Of a DNA stretch of 12,555 bases, positions 1 to 6,454 are shown in pieces. A program made the position numbers and the translations under genes. Source of the DNA: Legionellales bacterium (GTDB lineage: Bacteria; Pseudomonadota; Gammaproteobacteria; PIVX01); contig JABSQI010000026.1 in assembly GCA_013215905.1 (NCBI GenBank), positions 1 through 12,555 of the forward strand. The letters are read 5' to 3'. The stretch's first letter is position 1. Each line of letters begins with the position of its first letter. The notes under the pieces were generated by a model, which saw only the letters and a program-made list of their open reading frames with translations, had not been told where the DNA came from and ran no database searches.

Positions 1-349
1 CTTATATTAAATTCATCTAACTTAAATATTGTGTATTTGCGGTAACTATCCTCGAAGAAACCAACAAAAATTTTTTATTATAGCATTTTTGTATTTCTCA
101 AGTAAGTTCAAAATTCCCTCAAGACCAATTACTTATAACAATTTCCACAAAATATTTGCTAATCTCTAAGAAGATAACATTAGTTATTATACATTATTTG
201 TACAATTTCACAATTACTAGATAATATCGTAAATAATAGGTTTGCATATAATTTATCTTAGTATAGATTGTTTTTAGACAAAATGTATTTATTGGATATG
301 ATTTCTAAATTTTATTTCCTATAAAATACAAAATCTTTGTTAATTTACA
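1..349. other. non-coding AT-rich stretch, nothing recognised
   Basis: No open frame on either strand here has a plausible start, a ribosome binding site or a protein I recognise. The stretch is very AT-rich, with short T-runs and A-runs. It can only be described as the upstream region of the secreted-protein gene that begins at 397. It may hold the end of a gene lying to the left of the window, but I could not read one. Confidence 0.5.
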
Positions 350-390
350 TATAATACAAAACTTAACTTAAGGAAAACAAAAATAAGGAG
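350..390 (+). promoter_or_regulatory. probable promoter -10 and Shine-Dalgarno of the first secreted-protein gene
   Basis: A perfect TATAAT lies at 350-355. No good -35 hexamer is visible 16-18 bases upstream (the best match is TACAAA near 327-332). AAGGAG lies at 385-390, six bases before the ATG at 397, and it decides that start. The inferred transcript start is near 362, giving a leader of about 35 bases. The SD is clear; the -10 assignment is only moderately safe in such AT-rich DNA. Confidence 0.5.
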
Positions 391-396
391 ATTTTT

Positions 397-1017
397 ATGA
401 AAAAATTTTTTTTTGTAATAATAAGCACATTGTTTGTAACAAACACTGTTTTTTCAGCTGTAAGCCAGATTGTCATTGAAAATACTGCAAATAAAAAACT
501 ACGAGTAATATCCTATGACCCTAGCAATTTACAGATCCCTCAAAATGCTTTAGGCGCTTATAGGCTTTTCAGTGATATTCTATTAGATTCCAAGAGGCGA
601 GTATTTGATCTTCCTGCAAATCAAACAGGAACTATAAATGTTAACAACGAAGCAAATGTTGATTTTGGCTCAGGTACCGTTTACATAGGGGGAATAACTG
701 AAGGAGCTGAAACCGACACAACAAGTTGTTGTTCTAAATTTTTGGCGTGTCTAAGCTGCTGTGTAAGTTATGTTAATTCCGTAGGACTAAATGGATGTAG
801 AATTACAGAATCTAATCAAGAAAATGCCGTAGTTAAAATATCAATAGGAAGCCAAGGATATTGTACATGCATAGCAGGAGAGAATTGCCAATCAACTACT
901 GATCCAATTGGTTTAACAACAAATCAATCTGGAATAACAATATCTAGCAATCTTGAAATCCAAACCAGTACACAAATCAAACAAAACGAAATAAAAGATG
1001 ATTCAGAAATAAGATAG
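397..1017 (+). CDS. orphan secreted cysteine-rich protein, function unknown
   Basis: This 206-residue protein matches no family I know. Residues 1-20 form a classical Sec signal peptide (two Lys, then a hydrophobic stretch ending VFS), with probable cleavage between Ser20 and Ala21. The start is fixed by AAGGAG six bases upstream. The mature N-terminus has a beta-strand-like pattern (IVIENT, then LRVISY). The middle holds nine cysteines at 111, 112, 118, 121, 122, 134, 156, 158 and 164, including two CC pairs and a CTC motif. This suggests disulfides formed after export. The C-terminal 40 residues are polar, rich in Ser, Thr, Gln and Asn, and look disordered. The gene stands alone, with its own SD and a strong hairpin ten bases past the stop. 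An envelope or exported host-interaction protein is possible, but that is inference. The N-terminal pattern recalls the protein encoded at 5546-6100. Confidence 0.8.
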   Translation: MKKFFFVIISTLFVTNTVFSAVSQIVIENTANKKLRVISYDPSNLQIPQNALGAYRLFSDILLDSKRRVFDLPANQTGTINVNNEANVDFGSGTVYIGGITEGAETDTTSCCSKFLACLSCCVSYVNSVGLNGCRITESNQENAVVKISIGSQGYCTCIAGENCQSTTDPIGLTTNQSGITISSNLEIQTSTQIKQNEIKDDSEIR

Positions 1018-1027
1018 TAATTTTTAG

Positions 1028-1069
1028 AACATACTCTTGCTAAGTGGACAATTCTAGCAAGAGTATGTT
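1028..1069 (+). terminator. strong hairpin, probable terminator of the first secreted-protein gene
   Basis: Two perfectly complementary 15-base arms (1028-1042 and 1055-1069, left arm AACATACTCTTGCTA) flank a 12-base loop, starting ten bases after the stop codon. It is followed by a T-rich but interrupted tail (TTTCTTACTATTT counting from the stem end), so it is a good though imperfect Rho-independent terminator. No T-tract lies on the other strand, so it should act mainly on plus-strand transcription. Confidence 0.75.
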
Positions 1070-1227
1070 TCTTACTATTTAGATAAATAAAATTTATATA
1101 AATTATATAGTATTAATAATATATATAACTATTTTACTATTAATAGTCTTGAAATTACCTAAGTCATATACTTAAACTTCTAGTGACTATCTGAGTTTCT
1201 GAAATTTATTAGTTTTGATAATTTTTT

Positions 1228-1881
1228 TTAACTTGTCTCTTCAGTCAAAGCTAGTTTTATACTAAGTAGAATTAACATACTTCCAGTTATTTTGTTTATC
1301 CAATACTTAATACTAGTAATCTTTCTATTAATTTTTTTAGTTGAAAAAAATACTGCTACAAATCCAAACCAAAAAAATGTTGTCAAAAGTATTGCAAGTC
1401 CATAAATCGACATTATACTCATGGGAGTATCAACATCGACTACTACGCTAAATATACTGAGGAAAAATAGTATAGCTTTTGGGTTCAAGATATTCGTTAA
1501 TGCTCCTCTAAATATTGCAGTAGTCGTAGACAGAATTTTTACATCACTATCATTATCAGAAATTTGATTTTTATTACTTCTAGAAAAAACCATTTTTAAC
1601 CCCAAAGTTACTAGATACAGGCAACCCAATATTTTAATAATTGCTAAAAGCCAAAAATGGTTTTTTATTATGCTGCCAAAACCTAAAACTATATAACTAA
1701 GATGTATAAATTCACCTAAAGTAATTCCTAAAGCTGTTACTATACCTATTCTACGCCCATACGCTAAGCTATTATGAGCCACTACTGCAAAATCGGGACC
1801 AGGACTAACTAAGGCAACAAGATTCAACAAGATAATCTGCACCAGAGTCACCATATAAAATGAATGAAAGAGATCAAACAT
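1228..1881 (-). CDS. LysE/RhtB-family amino-acid or small-metabolite exporter
   Basis: This is a 217-residue inner-membrane protein of the LysE/RhtB translocator family, whose members export amino acids or homoserine-lactone-like compounds. The family signature SPGPDF is at residues 26-31, right after the first hydrophobic helix, followed by the usual NSLAYGRR. About six hydrophobic segments follow, and the length is typical of the family. The frame stays open for 19 more codons upstream, to 1938. However, ATG at 1881 is preceded by GGAGAA with suitable spacing, and the family usually starts 15-25 residues before SPGPD, so I take 1881. This removes an overlap with the upstream channel gene and leaves a 35-base gap. 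It is probably the last gene of a three-gene minus-strand operon. The substrate cannot be read from sequence. Confidence 0.87.
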   Translation of the reverse strand: MFDLFHSFYMVTLVQIILLNLVALVSPGPDFAVVAHNSLAYGRRIGIVTALGITLGEFIHLSYIVLGFGSIIKNHFWLLAIIKILGCLYLVTLGLKMVFSRSNKNQISDNDSDVKILSTTTAIFRGALTNILNPKAILFFLSIFSVVVDVDTPMSIMSIYGLAILLTTFFWFGFVAVFFSTKKINRKITSIKYWINKITGSMLILLSIKLALTEETS

Positions 1882-1916
1882 AAGGTTCTCCAAATAAATG
1901 TCTATAATACTGCATA

Positions 1917-2423
1917 CTAAGATTCTTTGTCTATACAAACTATGCTAGAAAACACCTTCGAATTAGGAATCAAAATGGTTTTATCTTTTGTATCAAGACT
2001 AGTATACCTTAGATCAATCCCACTAATATTGCCACTAAACCCAGAAACTTCTATCTGATTTCCCAACTTAATTGGTCTATACAGTAGTATAAGAATACCT
2101 GCCAAAATATTTGAAATAATATCCTTTATTGCAAAACCTATAGCAAAACCAGTAAGACCCAACCCTCCGATCATAGCTCCAACATGAATTCCTAAAGTTC
2201 CTAAAGAGGAAATTAGGCCAATTATAACCATGATAATTCTAAAAATTTTCCCTAATAGTTGATAAATATAGATATTCTGTGCAGTATTTCGCATTGATAA
2301 TCTAAATATTATTTTTTCCCCAAGATAAGCAAATACTAAAAATATAGCAAGTATAAAAATACTTATTGCAACTTTAGGTAAGAAGATATCTAATCTAGCA
2401 AACAAATTCTCTATATAATTCAT
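1917..2423 (-). CDS. short MscS-family mechanosensitive channel lacking the C-terminal cytoplasmic domain
   Basis: At 168 residues this is much shorter than E. coli MscS (286). Hydrophobic helices lie at about 15-34 and 58-80. A glycine- and alanine-rich pore helix of MscS TM3 type follows at about 84-114 (GGLGLTGFAIGFAIKD, then NILAG). The beta domain comes next, with YRPIKLGNQI, then SGIDLRYTSLDT and the family motif IPNSK at 152-156. The protein ends twelve residues after that motif. The alpha/beta part of the cytoplasmic cage, which forms the vestibule in MscS, is absent. Family members gate in response to membrane tension and release solutes during hypo-osmotic shock. Whether this truncated form gates normally is unknown. 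The ATG at 2423 has no clear SD. It sits between the ferritin-like gene (64-base gap) and the LysE-type gene. Confidence 0.87.
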   Translation of the reverse strand: MNYIENLFARLDIFLPKVAISIFILAIFLVFAYLGEKIIFRLSMRNTAQNIYIYQLLGKIFRIIMVIIGLISSLGTLGIHVGAMIGGLGLTGFAIGFAIKDIISNILAGILILLYRPIKLGNQIEVSGFSGNISGIDLRYTSLDTKDKTILIPNSKVFSSIVCIDKES

Positions 2424-2487
2424 TATTAAAGGTTTACTTTATATTTAAAATGTTCAAGACTATATGAGAAATTATTAATAATATAAA

Positions 2488-2901
2488 TTATAAAAAATTC
2501 TCTAATTCTTCTAAATGCTCTTGCTCATCTCTTATTATATCTTGTATTGTCTGATATAAAATAACATTCTCATGAGGGATCTCCTCAATAAGTTTTTTAT
2601 AACTAGATATCGCTTGTTTTTCTTCATTAATATTTATAGATAATATTTCATCAAGACTACTCGCTGGTACAAGATCCTCAGTGCTAATCTCCATAGAAGG
2701 CACTCCTTTTAATGCTAATATTCTATGCCTAATTTTTTCAGCATGTAGTATTTCATCTGTGCTTATTTCTTTCAATCTTAGTGAAATAATCTCAGCATAA
2801 GGCCCCGATACACATGCTGCATGAGTAGCATATCTAATTGCACAAGCATGTTCTTGGGCAAGCAAAACATTTAATTTCTTTACAATTTCCTTGGCTTCCA
2901 C
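2488..2901 (-). CDS. bacterioferritin-like di-iron protein without the haem-ligand methionine
   Basis: This is a 137-residue four-helix-bundle protein. It has the full set of bacterioferritin ferroxidase ligands at matching spacing: Glu17, Glu50, His53, Glu93, Glu126 and His129, each one less than in E. coli Bfr (18, 51, 54, 94, 127, 130). The position of Bfr's haem ligand Met52 is Ile51, so haem should not bind in the usual way. The chain is also about 20 residues shorter than Bfr. Likely roles are iron oxidation and storage or peroxide protection in the cytosol. The start is GTG at 2901, supported by a perfect AGGAGG a few bases upstream. It is the first gene of the probable operon with the short MscS channel and the LysE-type exporter. 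Other di-iron ferritin-like families (for example Dps-like or rubrerythrin-like) fit the ligand spacing less well. Confidence 0.85.
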   Translation of the reverse strand: MEAKEIVKKLNVLLAQEHACAIRYATHAACVSGPYAEIISLRLKEISTDEILHAEKIRHRILALKGVPSMEISTEDLVPASSLDEILSININEEKQAISSYKKLIEEIPHENVILYQTIQDIIRDEQEHLEELENFL

Positions 2902-3025
2902 TTTTTCCTCCTATTTATATAATACTATTCTATCATTCAGACCCATAAAATTCTATTTTACTTAAAACCTAAATCAATAAGAGAAAAATTTGTGTTCTTA
3001 GATATTTTAATATACAGTGAGTATA

Positions 3026-3451
3026 ATGAATATTCGCCATATTTTCTCCCAGATTAGTTTATTTAAAACAATAATTGTAGCCCCAGTAAATTTAGTAAGA
3101 CAAGGAGAAATCAACGGAGCAATTAATCTATCTAAACAAAGTAATTCTTTCATTTTTTTAGAAGAAGGTGTATGGAAAGGAGAAAAGAATATTACAACCA
3201 CAAATCAATATAAATGGACATTTTTTGAGCATTGCATAACTCTGCATTGTTGCAAAGGGAAAAACCACAAACACCTTTCAGAGTTTGTTCTTAACCAATA
3301 TTGCATAAATAAGCTAATATCAGGAACAGATTATATCTGTAATAAGGACTTATACAAACCAAAAGTTAAATTTTTTAATTCCTCAATACTACTATCGTGG
3401 AAAATAACAGGCCCAAAAAAAGACTATTCAATTTTCACATACTATTATTAA
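3026..3451 (+). CDS. DUF6314-like protein, function unknown
   Basis: This protein of about 141 residues resembles the DUF6314 family. Family-like features are a central FLEEGVW segment followed by T and aromatic residues (YKWTF), then a conserved late block CNKDLYKPKVKF, and a near-terminal WKITGPKKDY with a tyrosine-rich end. The predicted fold is a small soluble beta-barrel-like domain; no catalytic activity is known to me. A GTG at 3017 in the same frame is an alternative start. I prefer ATG 3026 because GTGAG precedes it by four bases, whereas nothing SD-like precedes 3017. The gene is alone, divergent from the ferritin-like gene and convergent with the coiled-coil gene at 3608. The family call is from memory of its motifs. 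Confidence 0.72.
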   Translation: MNIRHIFSQISLFKTIIVAPVNLVRQGEINGAINLSKQSNSFIFLEEGVWKGEKNITTTNQYKWTFFEHCITLHCCKGKNHKHLSEFVLNQYCINKLISGTDYICNKDLYKPKVKFFNSSILLSWKITGPKKDYSIFTYYY

Positions 3452-3508
3452 TATTAGTAGATATAGCTTTTAGAGTAGAAAAGGATCATAAAAAATCTTG
3501 CCCTTAGC

Positions 3509-3529
3509 TGCCTTAGTAAGCATAAGGCA
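3509..3529. repeat. small hairpin between convergent genes
   Basis: TGCCTTA (3509-3515) and TAAGGCA (3523-3529) form a perfect 7-base stem with a 7-base loop. They lie in the 156-base gap between two convergent genes. It has no T-tract on either side, so it can only be a weak terminator candidate. Confidence 0.3.
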
Positions 3530-3607
3530 AAACGAATATGATTCAGATATGAGTACTATAATGAGTGGAGTTACTTACTTGTAGCAAGCACCAAATTTTC
3601 TTAGATT

Positions 3608-4027
3608 TTACATAGATACCATAGATTTAATTTTAGATGTCATTTTTTTAGTATCACTAGATGATTTAATTGTATGATTAAAATTTTTCTCCATCTTTCC
3701 TACTATAGATTCAAGTCTAGTAGTTATCTTTTGTGCATCATTAGCTACTTTAATTGTTGCATTAGCTGTATCATTTAAATTCTTTTCGATATCTTTAACC
3801 ATAGAATCTAGTTTGGTAGTAATTTTTTTCGCATCTTTTGTTAATTTAGCCGTTGCATTAACAGTATCACTTATACTCTTATCTACATTTTGAACAATAG
3901 ACTCAAGTTTAGTGGTTATTCTTTTTGCGTCATTAGACACCTGAATAGCTTTATAGGAAAAAATTACACAAAGAACTATGAAAGCTAGATAAGCTATAAA
4001 TCTAATCAAATTGTTAATTAATGACAT
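3608..4027 (-). CDS. membrane-anchored coiled-coil protein with three near-identical 32-residue repeats
   Basis: The chosen ATG at 4027 is preceded by GGAGAG and gives 139 residues. The frame is open to 4084 but lacks a better start. Residues about 4-28 form one hydrophobic helix, so the protein is probably anchored in the inner membrane. The rest is alpha-helical and charged, with a repeat whose core reads DAKKITTKLxSMVxxxEK. Copies begin at residues 33, 65 and 97, exactly 32 residues apart, with a degenerate fourth from about 125 (DTKKMTSKIKSM). Isoleucine, leucine and valine recur in heptad-like fashion, which suggests a coiled coil. It resembles the shaft of methyl-accepting or DUF948-type proteins but has no signalling or enzymatic domain. 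I do not recognise a specific family. A structural or tethering role is inference. It is divergent from the acylphosphatase gene. Confidence 0.75.
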   Translation of the reverse strand: MSLINNLIRFIAYLAFIVLCVIFSYKAIQVSNDAKRITTKLESIVQNVDKSISDTVNATAKLTKDAKKITTKLDSMVKDIEKNLNDTANATIKVANDAQKITTRLESIVGKMEKNFNHTIKSSSDTKKMTSKIKSMVSM

Positions 4028-4210
4028 AAACTCTCCATCTGCAGTTTTATTGGTAAGAACTAAATAACATCGAAATTCTATCACAGATAGTCAGTACATA
4101 CTAGCAACCAACTTTAAAATTATTAAATACAAATCTAAGGCCTCAAACCTTAAGCGCACAGTTTCTTAATATATATAGTATAAATAGATTTTCTCATCTA
4201 ACATTAATGA

Positions 4211-4234
4211 AACAACTTTTAAAATCAAGTTGTT
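4211..4234. repeat. perfect 8-base inverted repeat upstream of the acylphosphatase gene
   Basis: AACAACTT (4211-4218) and AAGTTGTT (4227-4234) are perfect inverted copies separated by eight bases. They lie in the divergent promoter region between the coiled-coil gene and the acylphosphatase gene. The arrangement suits a dimeric regulator site, but chance is possible in AT-rich DNA. Confidence 0.3.
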
Positions 4235-4296
4235 AATAATTTGCGAGTGCATCAGAACACAAGTAAAATTAAAATATGTTTTAATAAATAAGTAAT

Positions 4297-4581
4297 ATGA
4301 AAATAGGAATCCATTGTTTTATATCTGGCAAGGTACAAGGAGTTTGGTTTAGACAAAACTCTCTTGAATATGCGATTAAATTAAATTTAACTGGTTGGGT
4401 AAGGAATTTAATAGATGGTAGAGTAGAATTAGAAGTATATAGAGAGAAAAAATATATTAGCCAATTTATAGAATGGTTAAAACAAGGTCCTAAACACGCG
4501 TCTGTCTCTCAGCTTGATTACAAAGAAATTAAAATCATAAATTACAAAACATTTACAATTAAAGATACAGGAGGTATATAA
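4297..4581 (+). CDS. acyP: acylphosphatase
   Basis: This is a 94-residue cytosolic enzyme that hydrolyses acyl phosphates to a carboxylate and phosphate. The two family signatures are intact. The phosphate-binding loop GKVQGVWFRQ lies at residues 11-20 with catalytic Arg19, and GWVRN lies at 33-37 with catalytic Asn37, followed by DGRVELE. The length is normal for the family. The start ATG has no strong SD but is the only one that keeps the beta-strand before the loop. Its TAA stop overlaps the ATG of the following elbB gene by one base. The SD of that gene (GGAGG, 4570-4574) lies inside the last codons of this one, so the two are translationally coupled. Confidence 0.93.
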   Translation: MKIGIHCFISGKVQGVWFRQNSLEYAIKLNLTGWVRNLIDGRVELEVYREKKYISQFIEWLKQGPKHASVSQLDYKEIKIINYKTFTIKDTGGI

Positions 4582-5234
4582 TGAAAAAAATAGCTGTTAT
4601 ATTATCAGGTTGTGGATTTCAAGACGGTTCTGAAATACATGAAAGTACACTCACTCTTCTGAGTCTATCAAAAGCAAACATACCATATCAATGTATGGCA
4701 CCTAATATTAATCAAGTTAAAGTATATGATTACTGTGATAAACAATATAAAGATCACGAAGTTAGAAAAATCCTAAATGAAGCAGGTAAAATTGCCAGAT
4801 GTGATATTCTAGATATTGCAAAATGTGACCCGAATAATTATACAGCTGCAATATTCCCTGGAGGGGCTGGAGCATCTACAACCTTATCCAATTTTGTAAT
4901 CGACTTTAATAATTATAAAGTTCAAAAAGACATATTAAAATTTTCCGAAAAATTAGTAGAACAAAAAAAACCAATGGGATTTATTTGTATAGCCCCATGT
5001 CTCATTCCTGGTATTTATAAAAAAAGCATTAAATGTACAATTGGAAAAGATCCAATTGTAGCAAAAAAATTAGAGCAGCTTGGTTGCCAACATTTAGAAT
5101 GTTCAGCTGATGATATTGTCGTGGATGAGGCTTATAAAGTTGTAACTACTCCAGCATACATGCTAGCTAAAAATATTAATGAGGTATACAAGGGGTTACA
5201 AAAGCTTGTTAATAAAATCAATGAACTAAGCTAA
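4581..5234 (+). CDS. elbB: ElbB, DJ-1/PfpI-superfamily glyoxalase
   Basis: At 217 residues this matches the size I recall for E. coli ElbB (the same class as the zebrafish ES1 protein). The N-terminus reads VILSGCGFQDGSEIHE, the hallmark of the family. FPGGAGA lies at 92-98, and the nucleophile-elbow motif FICIAPC at 134-140 places the catalytic cysteine at Cys136. Proteins of this class have weak glyoxalase activity on glyoxal, giving glycolate, and were first linked genetically to isoprenoid synthesis. The true role is unsettled. The start ATG overlaps the acylphosphatase stop (TAATG), and GGAGG lies six bases upstream. An extended inverted repeat follows directly after the stop. Confidence 0.92.
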   Translation: MKKIAVILSGCGFQDGSEIHESTLTLLSLSKANIPYQCMAPNINQVKVYDYCDKQYKDHEVRKILNEAGKIARCDILDIAKCDPNNYTAAIFPGGAGASTTLSNFVIDFNNYKVQKDILKFSEKLVEQKKPMGFICIAPCLIPGIYKKSIKCTIGKDPIVAKKLEQLGCQHLECSADDIVVDEAYKVVTTPAYMLAKNINEVYKGLQKLVNKINELS

Positions 5235-5237
5235 ATC

Positions 5238-5303
5238 TCTCATGATCAAATGCAAGGGCTTTATGCATGATATAAACGTTCTTAACTCAGTTTGGTCATG
5301 AGA
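5238..5303. repeat. long-armed inverted repeat after elbB
   Basis: The arms TCTCATGATCAAA (5238-5250) and TTTGGTCATGAGA (5291-5303) are complementary over 13 bases with a single G-U type mismatch. The 40-base loop holds a smaller inverted pair, ATGCA (5250-5254) and TGCAT (5264-5268). It starts three bases after the elbB stop. No T-tract follows, so it is not a standard intrinsic terminator; it could be an mRNA 3' stabiliser or a Rho-site structure. The rest of the 311-base gap up to 5545 shows nothing else I can name. Confidence 0.5.
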
Positions 5304-5545
5304 ACTCGAAAATATATCAATACAAATTCAAATGTACTCATGTTTATATAAGAGAGCAAACAGACAAAGATACCCAACTAATAGAATTATTTAAATAAAC
5401 ATTAGTTTTTTAAAAATCTAATTTGAGCAAAAAAATGTTGTAAATTTGCAAAAGATGGATATTAAAAACACACTGATATTGCAAACACATTATATTTAAA
5501 ACAAAATTAGTCGATATTTGGAAATAATGTATTATAAAATAAGTT

Positions 5546-6100
5546 ATGCAAAAACTTCTTTTTAAAATTATATATCTTCTCGTGATTATAAATAACGCAT
5601 TTAGCCTAGAGTCTATTGCACTGATTAATAATACGGGATTTCGTATCTCTTTATATTATACCTATGAAACAGTTTCTGGGAATATCCTAAAGAAAGAAAC
5701 TGATTTAATTAAAAATCGTGGCCATAAAATACTATATGAACAAAAATATAGCTCTACCAATAAACAACTTTTCAATGCTAGAGATATTTACGTACCTTAT
5801 CGGCCTAAGGCATTAAAAAGCCCTTTAAGAATACTAGCAATAAGCATTTATACAGCTAATAAAACGGTTGTAAAAAAATACACTAATACGATTTCCAATA
5901 TTAGTAATTTAATTATAGAAATGCTAGGGCAAACAAATAAAATAAATGATCTTATTATTGATATGGTCAATACAAATAATTTAGAAGTAAATCCACAATT
6001 TGTAAATCAAACAAATGGAAGTAATTATACATATTCTCTTTCTTTTGACCCGTATACAAGTAAGTTTAGTATAGCTGAAAAAGAATCATATCATAGATAA
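5546..6100 (+). CDS. orphan secreted protein, function unknown
   Basis: This 184-residue protein matches no family I know. Residues 1-20 are a Sec signal peptide with likely cleavage after the AFS at 18-20. The mature chain starts with a beta-like pattern (IALINNT, then ISLYYTYE) very similar in layout to the secreted protein at 397-1017. A basic central region and an Asn/Ile-rich helix-prone segment around residues 110-150 follow. There are no cysteines in the mature part, unlike the first protein. The ATG lacks an SD. A TATAAA at about 5533-5538 sits so close that a very short leader or leaderless mRNA is possible. The gene is alone, between elbB and a convergent secreted-protein gene. An exported host-interaction factor is a guess only. 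Confidence 0.7.
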   Translation: MQKLLFKIIYLLVIINNAFSLESIALINNTGFRISLYYTYETVSGNILKKETDLIKNRGHKILYEQKYSSTNKQLFNARDIYVPYRPKALKSPLRILAISIYTANKTVVKKYTNTISNISNLIIEMLGQTNKINDLIIDMVNTNNLEVNPQFVNQTNGSNYTYSLSFDPYTSKFSIAEKESYHR

Positions 6101-6454
6101 TATTTAAGCGCGTCAAAATTTACTGTGTAGGCTGAGGTGAAATATCTCGCTGCTTATGTCACCTCAGCCAGAATCTCAACAACAAAACATCAAAATAAAA
6201 AAGTTTTTGGAAGTCTAGAGGCAAGAATACAGAAACTTCTGAACAGGGGAGACGCGCCCACTGAAAATTAATCTTGCTCCAATCCATCAAAAACATATCC
6301 ATCCCATCATTTATAATTTATTGATAATATCAAAATAATTACTATAAAAAAGACTATTTTGAAAATTCTTGTAGGGTTTTACTGCTCTATTAATCAAAGA
6401 TTTACGTCATTTGGTGTGACTTAGCGTAAAGATATTGGTTGGGAACGTTATTTT
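6101..6454. other. 354-base gap between convergent secreted-protein genes, with one inverted repeat
   Basis: GGCTGAGGTGA (6130-6140) and TCACCTCAGCC (6159-6169) form a perfect 11-base stem with an 18-base loop, 30 bases after the stop of the upstream gene. No T-run follows, so terminator status is uncertain. From ATG 6156 a 20-codon frame runs into a stop. A one-step change of frame would extend it to about 37 codons, ending at 6271, and read LEARIQKLLNRG, an amphipathic helix; this could be a decayed small gene. The stretch 6272-6454 holds nothing I can support. Confidence 0.45.

Noticed and set aside
1882..1938. Longer start for the LysE-type gene at 1938
   Set aside because: It would overlap the MscS-type gene, lacks a good SD and places an atypical hydrophilic leader before the first helix; ATG 1881 has GGAGAA.
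3007..3201. Minus-strand open frame of 64 codons opposite the DUF6314-like gene
   Set aside because: It overlaps the better supported plus-strand gene, has no SD and has no recognisable motif.
6272..6454. Possible short minus-strand peptide reading across 6170-6310
   Set aside because: No start signal and no recognisable homology; it contradicts the plus-strand small frame equally weakly, so neither is called.
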